Shown here piece by piece: positions 34,597 through 44,408 of a stretch of 64,000 nucleotides of DNA. Below the pieces are notes generated by a model. The model had not been told where the DNA came from. It saw only the letters and a list, made by a program, of their open reading frames with translations, and made no database searches. Origin of the DNA: Pikeienuella piscinae. Lineage in GTDB: Bacteria > Pseudomonadota > Alphaproteobacteria > Rhodobacterales > Rhodobacteraceae. The position numbers and the translations under genes were made by a program. Where the stretch lies: positions 2,108,001 through 2,172,000 of the forward strand of contig NZ_CP049056.1 in the NCBI RefSeq assembly GCF_011044155.1, in the 5' to 3' direction. How positions within the stretch are numbered: position 1 is the stretch's first letter; every line of letters starts with the position of its first letter.

Positions 34597-35348
34597 TCCG
34601 CTCCATGGTCCTCACCGGCGCCTCCAGCGGCATCGGAGCCGCTCTCGCCGCCGCCTACGCCGCGCCCGGTATCTCCATGCTGCTGATCGCGAGAGATAAA
34701 TCCCGACTCGAGGCGACCGCCGACGCGGCGCGTGCCGCTGGCGCCGATGTGGAGACCGCGACGGTCGACGTGACCGACGCGGAAGCGCTCGCGGCGGCGA
34801 TCCTCGACTTCGACGACCGTCGCGGCGTCGATCTCGTGATCGCTAACGCTGGCGTGGCCCTCGGCGGGTTGCCCGAGCCGGCGGGGCAATCGCGCCGGCT
34901 GATCGAGATCAACCTGCAGGGAACGCTCAATACGCTAGAGCCGCTGATACCGCGAATGATCGCCCGCGGCGCCGGCCAAATCGGCGTGATCAGCTCGATC
35001 TCGGCGATCCGGCCTTCCGCCGATCTGCCAACCTACAGCGCGGCGAAAGCCGGCGTCAGGGCCTATGGCCAAGCGATCCGGTCGGGCCTGCGGCGCCACG
35101 GGATCGCGGTGACGGTGATTTGCCCCGGCTTCGTCACGTCGCCGATGTCGAGCCGTCATCACGGGCCGAAACCATTCGAGATAACGGCAGAAAAGGCGGC
35201 GCGGATCATTCGGCGCGGCATCGGGAAGCGGCGCGGCGCGCTGACCTTCCCCTGGCCGTTCTCGGTCATGGTTTTCCTCGGCAATCGTCTGCCGCCATTC
35301 CTCTCGGACTGGTTCGAGCGCCGTTACGCGGCGCGGATCGGAGATTGA
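34593..35348 (+). CDS. rkpH: Short-chain dehydrogenase, RkpH-like (3-ketosphinganine-reductase-like)
   Basis: A 251-residue SDR with GASSGIG, NAG (VIANAG), catalytic Ser (ISSISAI) and YSAAK. A hydrophobic C-terminal stretch (FPWPFSVMVFLGNRLPPFL) resembles membrane-associated SDRs such as 3-ketodihydrosphingosine reductase. The start at 34593 overlaps the preceding stop as ATGA. Rhizobial K-antigen loci (rkp-1 region of Sinorhizobium meliloti) contain an SDR, RkpH, beside an AONS-like RkpG and the synthase RkpA, the same set as here. Likely step: reduction of the ketone made by the AONS enzyme; inference. Confidence 0.83.
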   Translation: MIRSMVLTGASSGIGAALAAAYAAPGISMLLIARDKSRLEATADAARAAGADVETATVDVTDAEALAAAILDFDDRRGVDLVIANAGVALGGLPEPAGQSRRLIEINLQGTLNTLEPLIPRMIARGAGQIGVISSISAIRPSADLPTYSAAKAGVRAYGQAIRSGLRRHGIAVTVICPGFVTSPMSSRHHGPKPFEITAEKAARIIRRGIGKRRGALTFPWPFSVMVFLGNRLPPFLSDWFERRYAARIGD

Positions 35349-35354
35349 GAAACG

Positions 35355-35375
35355 GCGCGGCAGACCCCGCCGCGC
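35355..35375. terminator. Hairpin between convergent rkpH-like and rkpG-like genes
   Basis: A perfect 7-bp GC stem GCGCGGC/GCCGCGC with a 7-base loop fills the 27-base gap between the two stop codons. No T-run follows, so it may be a weak or rho-assisted bidirectional stop. Confidence 0.5.
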
Positions 35376-36728
35376 TCAGCCTCTGAGGCTGGCGAACAGG
35401 TCGACATCCTCCAGTTCGCGCACCACTTCGGCGGTCACGTCCACGGCGCGGTCGATCTGTTCTTCAGTATGGTCCGCGGTCAGGAAGAACCGGATGCGCG
35501 CCTGCTGCTCCGGCACCGCCGGGAAAATGATCGGCAGAGCATTCACGCCACGCTGGAATATCCTGTCCGCCGCAACCACAGCGCGCGGGCTGTCGCCGAT
35601 GATCACCGGCGTCACGGCGTAACCTTCGGTCAGGCCGATATCGAGCCCGGCCGCCTTCGCCCGATCGCGGAATCTCAGCCCGTTGGCGCGCAGACGCGCC
35701 ACGCGCTCCGGCTCCGCCAGCATCGCCTTCACCGCCGCCGTCGCGGTCGCCGCGACCGGCGCGGGAATGCCGACGGAAAATACGAAACCGGGCGCCTTGT
35801 GCTTCAGATAGGCGATCAGCGCCTCTGATCCGCAGATATAGCCGCCGCAAGAGACCAGGGTCTTGGAGAGCGTGCCCATCCAGATCTCGATCGTCTTCGG
35901 GTCGACCCCTTGAAGTTCCGCGATGCCGCGCCCGGTCTCGCCGAGCACGCCGAAGGCGTGCGCCTCGTCGACCATCAGCCAAGCGTCATGGCGCGCCTTG
36001 ACCTCGACAAAGCGGGCGAGATCAGGAAGGTCGCCATCCATCGAATAGAGCCCCTCGACCACCACCAGCACCCGCTCGTAGCGGCCGCGGACGCGGGAGA
36101 GCGTTTCGTCCACCCATTCGAAATCGTTATGTGGAAAGGTCAGTCGTGCGGCGCCGGAAAGGCGCGCGCCCTCTGAGATCGAATTGTGAATGAGCTGATC
36201 CATCAGGATCAGGTCTTTCGGCCCCAGCATCGCGCCGATGGTCGTCACATTGGTGGCGTGCCCGGACACCATCGCAACCGCCGCTTCAACGCCGTACGCC
36301 TCCGCCAGCGCCCGCTCCAATTCGCCATGATAGGGCCGCTCGCCGCCGACGAGCCGGGAGGCGTTCGCCGAGACGCCCCATTTCTCCGCCGCCTTGACCG
36401 CGGCGCGGCGCACGTCCGGATGGCCGCCAAGGCCGAGATAGTCATAGGAGGCGAAGTTGATCCGCTCCTCGCCGTCGATCACGCAGAGAGCGCCGGCGCG
36501 ATCCTCGATCTCGCGGAAAAACGGCGTACCAATACCCAGCGTCTGGCCAACCGCCTCCTGAAATCTCATCTGTTCGAAAATCGGCAAGGTCGAGAAGTCG
36601 AACGCCTTGGTCGGTTTGCCGCCGACTGGCTTTGGCGGCGCCGCGACGCGCGCGCCGCGCGCGCGGGCTTCGCGCACCTTGCGAAGCCGGTCGACCAGCG
36701 CGCTTCTATCCTTCTCCGCGGCCCCCAT
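35376..36728 (-). CDS. rkpG: Alpha-oxoamine synthase (PLP), RkpG-like
   Basis: A 450-residue PLP enzyme of the AONS/serine palmitoyltransferase group. The Schiff-base lysine is K289 (GTLSKTLVSCGGY), and the cofactor aspartate and stacking region are DEAHAFG (254-260) and H182/S184-type residues in LIHNSISEGARLSG. It condenses an acyl thioester with an amino acid, losing CO2 to give an aminoketone. An extra N-terminal basic segment (about 1-50) is absent from BioF. A GTG at 36746 overlaps the stop of the synthase gene (GTGA) and is an alternative start; I prefer the ATG at 36728 after GGGG. Its coupling to a PKS carrying an ACP suggests the ACP-bound chain is its substrate. Confidence 0.88.
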   Translation of the reverse strand: MGAAEKDRSALVDRLRKVREARARGARVAAPPKPVGGKPTKAFDFSTLPIFEQMRFQEAVGQTLGIGTPFFREIEDRAGALCVIDGEERINFASYDYLGLGGHPDVRRAAVKAAEKWGVSANASRLVGGERPYHGELERALAEAYGVEAAVAMVSGHATNVTTIGAMLGPKDLILMDQLIHNSISEGARLSGAARLTFPHNDFEWVDETLSRVRGRYERVLVVVEGLYSMDGDLPDLARFVEVKARHDAWLMVDEAHAFGVLGETGRGIAELQGVDPKTIEIWMGTLSKTLVSCGGYICGSEALIAYLKHKAPGFVFSVGIPAPVAATATAAVKAMLAEPERVARLRANGLRFRDRAKAAGLDIGLTEGYAVTPVIIGDSPRAVVAADRIFQRGVNALPIIFPAVPEQQARIRFFLTADHTEEQIDRAVDVTAEVVRELEDVDLFASLRG

Positions 36729-36742
36729 GCTCAAAACCCCTT

Positions 36743-39700
36743 TCACTCCGCCTTCATGCCTTCCGCCTTCTTCGCGAGTTTCTCCACCACCTGGCGGTCC
36801 TTTTCGTCGATCCGGCCGGAAACGTGCTGCGAGACGACGGCGCTCACCGCCGCGGTCTCCGCCCCCGCCGCGCGCCCTCTCGCTTCGTCAAGCAGTTTCT
36901 TGGCCAGATCGGCGAGCCCGACCCCGTCCGAGAGCGACATCAGCGGCAGCGAGGCGCCGATCCGCTCCTCCACGGCCATCTTCAGGTCGACCGCCATGAG
37001 GCTGTCGAAGCCCATTTCGGTCAGCGGCCGGCGCGGGTCAAGCTCGCCCGGCGGCTGGCGAAGGATGCGGCCGGTTTCCGCAGCCAGAAATTCGATGATC
37101 GCCTTCAGCGCCGAAACATCGTCGAGGCCTTCGATCATCGCCTGGATGTCGAGCGCGCCCTCGGCCCCGCCGGCGGCGTCGCGCGCCGTCTCGACCCGTT
37201 CGAACAACGGCGTGGCGAGCAGCGGAAGATCGGCCGCCAGCAATCCCCAACGCACCGGCGCGAAGGTGACGGCGACATCCGGCGCGCCGGCGGCGAGGAT
37301 CACGTCGAGGCCCTGCAGCGCCTCGGTCGCCGTCAGGAGCGCGCCGCCCATCCGCTTCGCCAGTTGCTCGCGGGTTTTCTCCTCGCGCGCCAGATAGCCG
37401 ATATCGCCGATCGGCCCCCAGCCAACGGCGAGCCCCGGGCGGCCCGCCGCCCTCCGCGCCGCCATCAGGCTCTCCAGGTAGGCGTTGGCGGCGACATAGG
37501 CCGCCTGGCCGGGATTGCCGAACAGCGTGGCGACGGAGGAATAAACGATGAAATGATCCAGCCCCACATCCCGCGTCGCCGCATCGATCAGCGCCGCGCC
37601 GGCGATCTTCGGGCGCATCACCGCCTCCAGCCGCTTTGGATCGAGACTCTCGAACAGCGCGTCGTCAAGCACCATGGCGGAATGAATGACGCCCTTCAGC
37701 GGCGTGCCTTCGGTCTTGATCTCTGCCATCAACGCCGCGACGGCCTCCGGATCGGCGGCGTCGGCGGCGACGCAGTTGACCGTCGCGCCGGCCTTCCTCA
37801 TCGCCGCGACCGTGCTTCGCCCCTCTTTGCCCACGACGCCGGAGCGCGAAGCGAGCCAAAGCGTACGCACCCCCTTGCCGACGAGCCAGGCGGCCGTCTC
37901 AAGCCCGAAACCGCCGGTTCCGCCGACGATCAGCCATGCCCCTTCGCCAATCGGCCGGGTAGCGACGGGCTCCGCCGCCGGAGCGCTCGGCGGGCGGATC
38001 ACGATCTTGCCGACATGGCCGGACTTCTGCATCAGCCGGAAGGCGTCGACCGCCTCGTCGGATTCGAACACCTGCGCCGGCGGCGGCGTGAACGCACCCG
38101 AGGCGAACCCGTCCGCGAGATCCCGGAACAGCCGATCCGCGAGATCGGGACGAGCGGAAAGGAGTTGATCGGCATCCACCCCGAAATAGGTCAGGTTACG
38201 CCGGAACGGGCGCAGGCCGATCGGCGAATTGGCGTAGTAATCGCGTTTTCCAAGCTCGACGAAACGACCGAAAGGCCGGAGACAGCCGAGCGAGCGCTCC
38301 ATCGCTTCGCCGAAGAGCGAGTTCAGGACCACATCGACGCCCTCGCCGCCAGTCGCCGCCATCACCTGATCGGCGAAAGCGAGCGAGCGGCTGTCAAACA
38401 CAGCATCGGCGCCGAGCGCCCTCAGCAGGCGACGCTTCGCCGGCGATCCCGCCGTCGCGATGATCCGCGCGCCGATCCGCCGAGCGATCTGTATCGCCGC
38501 GAGACCGACGCCGCCGGCCCCGCCATGGATCAGCACGGTCTCGTCGGAGCGGAGATTCGCCAACTCCACCAACCCGTATTGCGCGGTTATGAAAATCGTT
38601 GGCACCGCGGCGGCGGTGTCGAAGGACGTGCCCGCCGGCAAGGGCGCCACGGCGCGCGCCGGGATCGTCGCATGGGTGGCGAAGCAGGCCGGGCCGAAAG
38701 CGATCACCTCCTCGCCCGCCTTGCGCCCCGAGGCGGCGCCGGCGCGGCAGACGACGCCCGCGCACTCCATCCCGAGCGTGGCCCCGGCGAACCCGTCCTC
38801 CAGCGCTTCTTCGGGCAAGAGGCCCTGAGCCCACATGACGTCGCGGAAATTCAGGCCGGCGGCGCGGATCTCTATCTCGACCTCGTCCGGGTCCGGCGCC
38901 CGGCGGATGCTCGGCGCCCATTTCAGACTATCGAAGGAGCCTTGCTGGCCAATCTCCAGCACGCGCGCCGCTTCGACGCCGGCGGCGCCGTCCTTCGCGG
39001 CGTCGAAAAGACCCGGCACGGCCTCGACGCGCGGCGCGGCGCGGCCGGCGTCGTCCCAGATGATCTCGCGCTCGGCGGACGGCGCGGCCAGTTCGGCCGC
39101 CAGAAGCTCCACCAACCGTTCTGTATCCATCGCCGGATCGAAATCCGCGAGGCGGATCTCGGGCTGACCGGGCTCGTTCGCCAGCACTCGACCGAGCCCC
39201 CAGAGCGCGGCGTCCGGCGGGCGGCGCGCACCCGCGGCGCCCCCTGCGGCCGGCCGGCCGCCACGGGTGACAAGCCAGAGCCGGGCGGGGCTCTGTGCGG
39301 CGAGCCAATCATGCGCGCGCCCGACGCGGGAAGCGGCCCGGCTCAAATCATCGCCGTCATCGGCGAAGAGACCCGGCAGGAACACGCACTCCCATCCCGG
39401 CTCCAGCCCTTCCGGCGTGTCGCCGACCGCGGCGATGCGCACTTCGCGGCCGATCGCCGCCATCGCGGCTTCGATCTCGCCGGCGGCGGCGATCTCTTTC
39501 GCAGCGCCGTCATGCAGGATGAGGACCGCACCCCGCCGCTCCTCCGTCGTCTCCGCCCCGGAAAGCCGACGCCGGGCGCGGGCGAACAGCGCCACAGCCT
39601 CCGCCGTCTCGACCTTCAGCGGCAGCGCCGCGACGTCGACGAGCCGCGCCTCCGCGAGCGCCGCGCACCAGTCTTCGGCCGGCTGGCGTCGTCCGACCGG

Positions 39701-42700
39701 CGCCTCCGGCGTCAGCGAGCCGGACCACCAATCCCCAGCAACGCCCATCAGCAGGTCGGACATCAGGTCCGGCGCGCGCTCGACGGCGCCGAACAGACCG
39801 CCGGAAAGCATCCCGGAGGCGAGCCGCGAAAGCCCGTCGCGGCCAAGCCGGGAAAGACTGTCGCCACAAATCACCACGTCATACCCGGCCGTAGCCGCTT
39901 CATCGAAGGGCGCGATGCGCAGTTTCGGCCGGCGCGCCGCGATCTGCGAAAGCGTCTCGACCACGCGCGCATCGGGGTCGGTGACCGTCAGCCTCGTCAA
40001 TCCCTCCAGCGCCGCCAGCCGGCGGATCGCCCCGACCGGGGTGGCGCCGACGACCAACGCCTCCAGGCGTCTTTCGGCCGACCAGCCCGCGGCGATATCC
40101 GTCAGGACAATCTCAACCGCGGACCAGACCGCGCGCGCGCCGGGCGTGATATCGGCGGCCGAAGGCGCCGGCGCCGCGTCGAGCAGCCCCGACTGCAGAC
40201 GCGCGGGCAGGTCCGCCTCGAATTTCAGCAGCGCCATCAGGTCGCCGCCGCGCGTCGGCGCTTCCTCCGCCAGCGCCTGCGCAAGCTCCTCCACCGTCGG
40301 ATAGGGACACTCGGCCGCGAGCCGGCCGACGCCCAGCGCCTCGGCGGTGAACGCGCCGTCCTCCTCCAGCGCCAGAAGCGCGCGCGCCAGAAGCGGACGC
40401 GCCGAAGGGTCGAGATCGATCGCCGATGCGATATCGATCCGCATGTCGACATCGGCGAAGCGGCGCGCCATGTCCCAGGCCAGCCGCCGACTCAGCGCAT
40501 CAACGAGCAAGGAGCCGACATCCGGCTCCGGCGCCCGTTCGGCGGCGACCCCGAGGGCCGCGGCCCGCGCCGCAGGATCGGCCCAGCCGGCCGGCACCGC
40601 CGCATCCTCGTCCACGACCGCGAGCCGCGCCAGATCCTGCCGCCAGACCCGGCCGATATCGCGCGCGCCCCGATTGAGCACCACGGATTTGAGGCGCAGC
40701 CCGGTCACCGCGGCGACCAGCGCGCCGTCTTCGGCCAGAAGGTCGATCTCCGCCTCCGCCCCGCGCGGGCTGAGCTTCGCCAGCCGCACCACGGCGCGGG
40801 CGGCGGGCGTCTCCACCGCGTAGAGCCTGATCCGCCCGACCCGGACGGGAAGGAACGCGACCCCGGCGCGCAGCGCCTGGTCGCCGGCCTGCCGCCGGAT
40901 CAGCGGGAAAATGGCATGCATCGCGCCGTCGAGCACGGTCGGGTCGAGCGCCATTCCGTTGACCGGCGCCGGCGCTTCCGTCAGCCGCGCTTCGGCCGCG
41001 ACGCCATTGATCCGCGCCGCCTTGATCCGTTGGAAGGCCGGCCCGTAATTCAGTCCGTACCCATCAAGCGACTGGTAGAGTTGGCGACCGTTCAGTTTCG
41101 ACGCGCCCTTCAGTTCCAGCGCCGCGGGCGCGGGAGCCGAAACCGGCGTCTTTCTGAGGATACCGAATGCGTTCAGTCCCCAGTCCGCGCCAGTCAGCCG
41201 GCGCCGGCTTTCGATCCGGATCTGCCCGTCGCTCTGATCGAAACTGACCCGCGTCTCCACCGCCGCGCCGTCATCGAGCACCATTGGTCTAAGAATCTCG
41301 AACTCAGAAAGCTCGGCGGCGCCGAACACCTCGCGCCCGGCAGCGAGCGCCATTTCGACATAACCGGCGGCTGGATACACCACCGCGCCGTCAATCATGT
41401 GGTCCGCGAGCCAGGGTTGAAGGCCGGTGTCGATCACGTTGCTCCAGACACCCTCGCCCGCCTTCAAGCGCCAGCCGAGAAGCGGATGCACCCCTCCGAA
41501 CCCGAAAAAGTCGACGCTCTCCGGCCCCGGCGTCATCCGGTACGTCGTCGCGCGCCAGGCGTACCCCGGCAATCCGCCGCGATAGGGGATCGGCGCGCCG
41601 AAAAAGCGCGCGTCGTCTATCTTCGCGCCATGCGCCAACGCCCGCGCCGTGATCGAGCGGGCGGTCGGCGCGATGCGCGGATTCTGCTCCAGCGTGGTCA
41701 CAACCGAGGCGCCCCAGCCGAGCGTCTCCAGCGTATCGGAGACGTAGGACTGCAACACCGGGCGCGGCGCGATCTCGACGAAGACACCGCAGCCGAGCTT
41801 GGCCAGCGCGCCCACCGCCTCGCGAAAGCGAACCGGTTGACGAGCGTTACGCCACCAGTATTCGGTGTCGAGCGCGACGCCCGGCGCCTCCCGGCCGCTG
41901 GTCGACGAGACGTAGATCGCATCGCCCTCATGCGGCTCGATATCGGAGAGATCGGCGATCAGCTTGGCGCGGATCGGGTCGATCGCCGGGCTGTGATAAG
42001 GGTAGTCAATATCGAGGAGTTTCGCCGCAATGCGGCGCTTCCGGGCGAATTTCGCGAACCCTTTCAACGAATCCACCGGTCCGGCGATGGTCGAGGAACG
42101 GGGCGAATTGTCACCCGCGACGGTGATGGAGGCGTCGCCGAAATCGGCCAGCGCGGCCTCGACTGCCTCCTCTCCGGCGAGGACGGCGGCCATGCCGCCC
42201 ATGCCTTTCATGAATTCGAGCGCGGTCGAGCGCGTACGGATAAGATGCACCGCATCCGCGAGGCTGAGAACGCCCGCCGCCCAAGCCGCCGCGACCTCGC
42301 CCACCGAATGGCCGGCGACCGCGTCGGGCTTCAGTCCCTCCGCCGCCAGCATTCGGACGACACCGACCTGCACGGCGAAGAGTATCGGCTGCGCGATGCG
42401 GCTTTCGGCCAGCAGATCGCCGAGTTCATCCGAAGCCAGAAGCGCGGAAAGGTCGATGTCCGATTTCGCCGAAAAAAGAGCGGAAACCTCGTCAAACCCC
42501 GCGCGGAAGGTTTCGTTCTCCTCATAAAGGTCGAGACCCATGCCGGCCCATTGCGAGCCGTTCCCGCCAAAGACAAACGCGGTCTTCTCTCCACGTCCGA
42601 CACGCTGGCCGGTGACGCAGGCCGCGGGCACCTGCGGCTCGACGCCTTCCTGATGCGCGGTCAACGCCGCATGAATACCGGTCGCGTCGTCACCGAGCGC

Positions 42701-44191
42701 CACCAGCCGATGCGCCGCGCGCTGACGCCGATGCGCCGCGGCGTTGACCAGGCGGTTCGCTTCGGCGGGCTCGGCCGCGTCGAGCGCCTCGCGCCAGCGC
42801 GCCACCATGTCTTCAAGGCTCTCGCGGCTCGCGGCGCTGATCGTCAGCGCGCGGGCGGGCGGCGCCGCCGGCTGGACCGGGATCTCCGCCGCTTCCGGCT
42901 GACGAAGGACGACGTGGGCGTTGGCGCCCCCGAACCCGAACGAGTTCACCCCCGCGAGCCAGGGCCGCTCCCGCGCCTCGATCGCCACCGATTCGCCGGC
43001 GACTTCGAGGTTGAGATCGTCGAAGGCGATGTTGGGATTCAGTTCGTTGAGATGCAACGAGGCGGGAAACACGCCCTTCTCCAGCGCCATTTGCGCCTTC
43101 AGAAGGCCGACAAGCCCCGAAGCGGGCTCCAGATGACCAAAGTTCGTCTTGGCCGAGCCGATGGCGAGCGGGGTCGCCCGGCGCCGGCCGAACACCTCGC
43201 CGATCGCATGGGCCTCCATCGGATCGCCGACCGGGGTGCCGGTGCCATGGCATTCGAGAAACGCGAGGTCGTCGGGATCGAACTGCAGCTCGCGCCGGAT
43301 CTGGCGCAGAAGATCGGCCTGCCGCTCCGCCGAGGGCATCGCCATGCCGACCGTGCGGCCGTCGGAATTGACGCCCGAGCCGACGATCACGCCGCGCACC
43401 GGATCGCCTGATGCGGCCGCCGCATCCATGCGGCGAAGAACGAAAACCACCGCCCCTTCGGAGCGCACATACCCGTCCGCGGAAGCGTCGAACGCCTTGC
43501 AGCGCCCCTCCGGCGACAGCATCGTCGCGCGCGAGAAGCCGATGAAGGAGAAAGGCGAAAGCAGCGCGTTGACGCCGCCGACGATGGCGGTGTCGATCTC
43601 GCCCGATTTCAACGCCTGCACCGCCTGATGCATGGCGTAGAAGGACGAGGAGCAGGCCGTGTCCACCGTGTAGCTCGGCCCCTTCAGGTCGAGCAGATAG
43701 GAAATCCGGTTCGAGACGATGGAAAGCGTGTTCCCGGTCATGAACTGCGCGTCTACCGAGGCGGGATCGCCGAGAAAGGTGAATGAATGGTCCGAAGCCG
43801 ACGCGCCGACATAGACGCCCGTGCGACCCTCGGAGAGGGTCTCGGGCGTCAGCCCGGCATGCTCGACAGCCTCCCAGACCGTCATCAGCAGGAGCCGCTG
43901 CTGGGGGTCCATCTGCACCGCTTCGCGCGGCGAAACGCCGAAGAAACCCGGATCGAAGTCCCAGATCCCCTCCACCTGCCCCGCCGCGAAAGTGTATGAG
44001 CGGCCAAGCGCAGTCTTGTCGCGGTGATGGAAGCGCGCCTTCGACCAGCGGTCGTCTCCGACTTCGGTTATGACGCAGCGTTTCTGCTCAAGAATGTCCC
44101 AGAAATCAGTTGGCGTCGCCGCCTGCGGGAGGCGGCAGGCATAGCCCGAAATCGCGACGTCATACGTCGTCTTATTGGCTTGCGCGTTCAT
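36743..44191 (-). CDS. rkpA: Highly reducing type I polyketide/fatty acid synthase, RkpA-like
   Basis: A 2,482-residue single-module synthase. KS (about 8-430) has Cys180 (DTACSSS), His315 (HGTGTP) and His353 (KTNFGHLE). AT (about 535-840) has S629 in GHSVGE, with YPYHS near 730 instead of the usual HAFH or YASH. DH (about 900-1180) has H931 (HMIDGAVVYP) and a later LDGAMH. A central region resembles a methyltransferase without a clear SAM glycine motif. ER (about 1744-2065) has HGGAGGVG (1890-1897), KR (2084-2300) has GGTGGFG, Ser and Tyr2232, and ACP has S2397 (GFDSL). There is no thioesterase, so the AONS encoded next probably releases the chain. The S. meliloti K-antigen synthase RkpA has the same layout and size. 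A start at 44191 (MNAQANK) fits. Confidence 0.92.
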   Translation of the reverse strand: MNAQANKTTYDVAISGYACRLPQAATPTDFWDILEQKRCVITEVGDDRWSKARFHHRDKTALGRSYTFAAGQVEGIWDFDPGFFGVSPREAVQMDPQQRLLLMTVWEAVEHAGLTPETLSEGRTGVYVGASASDHSFTFLGDPASVDAQFMTGNTLSIVSNRISYLLDLKGPSYTVDTACSSSFYAMHQAVQALKSGEIDTAIVGGVNALLSPFSFIGFSRATMLSPEGRCKAFDASADGYVRSEGAVVFVLRRMDAAAASGDPVRGVIVGSGVNSDGRTVGMAMPSAERQADLLRQIRRELQFDPDDLAFLECHGTGTPVGDPMEAHAIGEVFGRRRATPLAIGSAKTNFGHLEPASGLVGLLKAQMALEKGVFPASLHLNELNPNIAFDDLNLEVAGESVAIEARERPWLAGVNSFGFGGANAHVVLRQPEAAEIPVQPAAPPARALTISAASRESLEDMVARWREALDAAEPAEANRLVNAAAHRRQRAAHRLVALGDDATGIHAALTAHQEGVEPQVPAACVTGQRVGRGEKTAFVFGGNGSQWAGMGLDLYEENETFRAGFDEVSALFSAKSDIDLSALLASDELGDLLAESRIAQPILFAVQVGVVRMLAAEGLKPDAVAGHSVGEVAAAWAAGVLSLADAVHLIRTRSTALEFMKGMGGMAAVLAGEEAVEAALADFGDASITVAGDNSPRSSTIAGPVDSLKGFAKFARKRRIAAKLLDIDYPYHSPAIDPIRAKLIADLSDIEPHEGDAIYVSSTSGREAPGVALDTEYWWRNARQPVRFREAVGALAKLGCGVFVEIAPRPVLQSYVSDTLETLGWGASVVTTLEQNPRIAPTARSITARALAHGAKIDDARFFGAPIPYRGGLPGYAWRATTYRMTPGPESVDFFGFGGVHPLLGWRLKAGEGVWSNVIDTGLQPWLADHMIDGAVVYPAAGYVEMALAAGREVFGAAELSEFEILRPMVLDDGAAVETRVSFDQSDGQIRIESRRRLTGADWGLNAFGILRKTPVSAPAPAALELKGASKLNGRQLYQSLDGYGLNYGPAFQRIKAARINGVAAEARLTEAPAPVNGMALDPTVLDGAMHAIFPLIRRQAGDQALRAGVAFLPVRVGRIRLYAVETPAARAVVRLAKLSPRGAEAEIDLLAEDGALVAAVTGLRLKSVVLNRGARDIGRVWRQDLARLAVVDEDAAVPAGWADPAARAAALGVAAERAPEPDVGSLLVDALSRRLAWDMARRFADVDMRIDIASAIDLDPSARPLLARALLALEEDGAFTAEALGVGRLAAECPYPTVEELAQALAEEAPTRGGDLMALLKFEADLPARLQSGLLDAAPAPSAADITPGARAVWSAVEIVLTDIAAGWSAERRLEALVVGATPVGAIRRLAALEGLTRLTVTDPDARVVETLSQIAARRPKLRIAPFDEAATAGYDVVICGDSLSRLGRDGLSRLASGMLSGGLFGAVERAPDLMSDLLMGVAGDWWSGSLTPEAPVGRRQPAEDWCAALAEARLVDVAALPLKVETAEAVALFARARRRLSGAETTEERRGAVLILHDGAAKEIAAAGEIEAAMAAIGREVRIAAVGDTPEGLEPGWECVFLPGLFADDGDDLSRAASRVGRAHDWLAAQSPARLWLVTRGGRPAAGGAAGARRPPDAALWGLGRVLANEPGQPEIRLADFDPAMDTERLVELLAAELAAPSAEREIIWDDAGRAAPRVEAVPGLFDAAKDGAAGVEAARVLEIGQQGSFDSLKWAPSIRRAPDPDEVEIEIRAAGLNFRDVMWAQGLLPEEALEDGFAGATLGMECAGVVCRAGAASGRKAGEEVIAFGPACFATHATIPARAVAPLPAGTSFDTAAAVPTIFITAQYGLVELANLRSDETVLIHGGAGGVGLAAIQIARRIGARIIATAGSPAKRRLLRALGADAVFDSRSLAFADQVMAATGGEGVDVVLNSLFGEAMERSLGCLRPFGRFVELGKRDYYANSPIGLRPFRRNLTYFGVDADQLLSARPDLADRLFRDLADGFASGAFTPPPAQVFESDEAVDAFRLMQKSGHVGKIVIRPPSAPAAEPVATRPIGEGAWLIVGGTGGFGLETAAWLVGKGVRTLWLASRSGVVGKEGRSTVAAMRKAGATVNCVAADAADPEAVAALMAEIKTEGTPLKGVIHSAMVLDDALFESLDPKRLEAVMRPKIAGAALIDAATRDVGLDHFIVYSSVATLFGNPGQAAYVAANAYLESLMAARRAAGRPGLAVGWGPIGDIGYLAREEKTREQLAKRMGGALLTATEALQGLDVILAAGAPDVAVTFAPVRWGLLAADLPLLATPLFERVETARDAAGGAEGALDIQAMIEGLDDVSALKAIIEFLAAETGRILRQPPGELDPRRPLTEMGFDSLMAVDLKMAVEERIGASLPLMSLSDGVGLADLAKKLLDEARGRAAGAETAAVSAVVSQHVSGRIDEKDRQVVEKLAKKAEGMKAE

Positions 44192-44408
44192 TTTTGCGTC
44201 CTAACCCCTCGACACTAAAGTAACAACAGGCCCAGCGCAGCAAACGCCAATCAATAACTGCTGCACTCTGAAATCAAATGTCATGTCTCGCCATGTCGAG
44301 TCGCCTGTCCTGACATCGATGGGGCGACGCGTTGAAACCCACGCCTTGCATCCCATCCTCGTTCCACGCCAAGAATCGGTCATATACCGGGAATTCACAA
44401 GGGTGAAG
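44192..44408. promoter_or_regulatory. Divergent intergenic region between rkpA-like and GT2 genes
   Basis: These 217 bases are A/T-richer than the surroundings (especially 44205-44285) and must carry promoters for the leftward lipid operon and the rightward glycosyltransferase. A loose inverted pair ATGTCA (44278) and TGACAT (about 44313) is visible. No confident boxes. Confidence 0.45.

Noticed and set aside
35376-36728. BioF (biotin synthesis) or glycine C-acetyltransferase
   Set aside because: The fold is the same, but the extra N-terminal segment, coupling to a PKS with an ACP and the capsule context point to an RkpG-like role; no other bio genes or threonine dehydrogenase are near.
36632-43411. 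A very long open frame antisense to the synthase gene (over 2,000 codons)
   Set aside because: It arises from the GC-rich codon bias of the real gene; its product is Arg/Pro/His-rich without any domain, and the sense strand has complete KS, AT, DH, ER, KR and ACP motifs.
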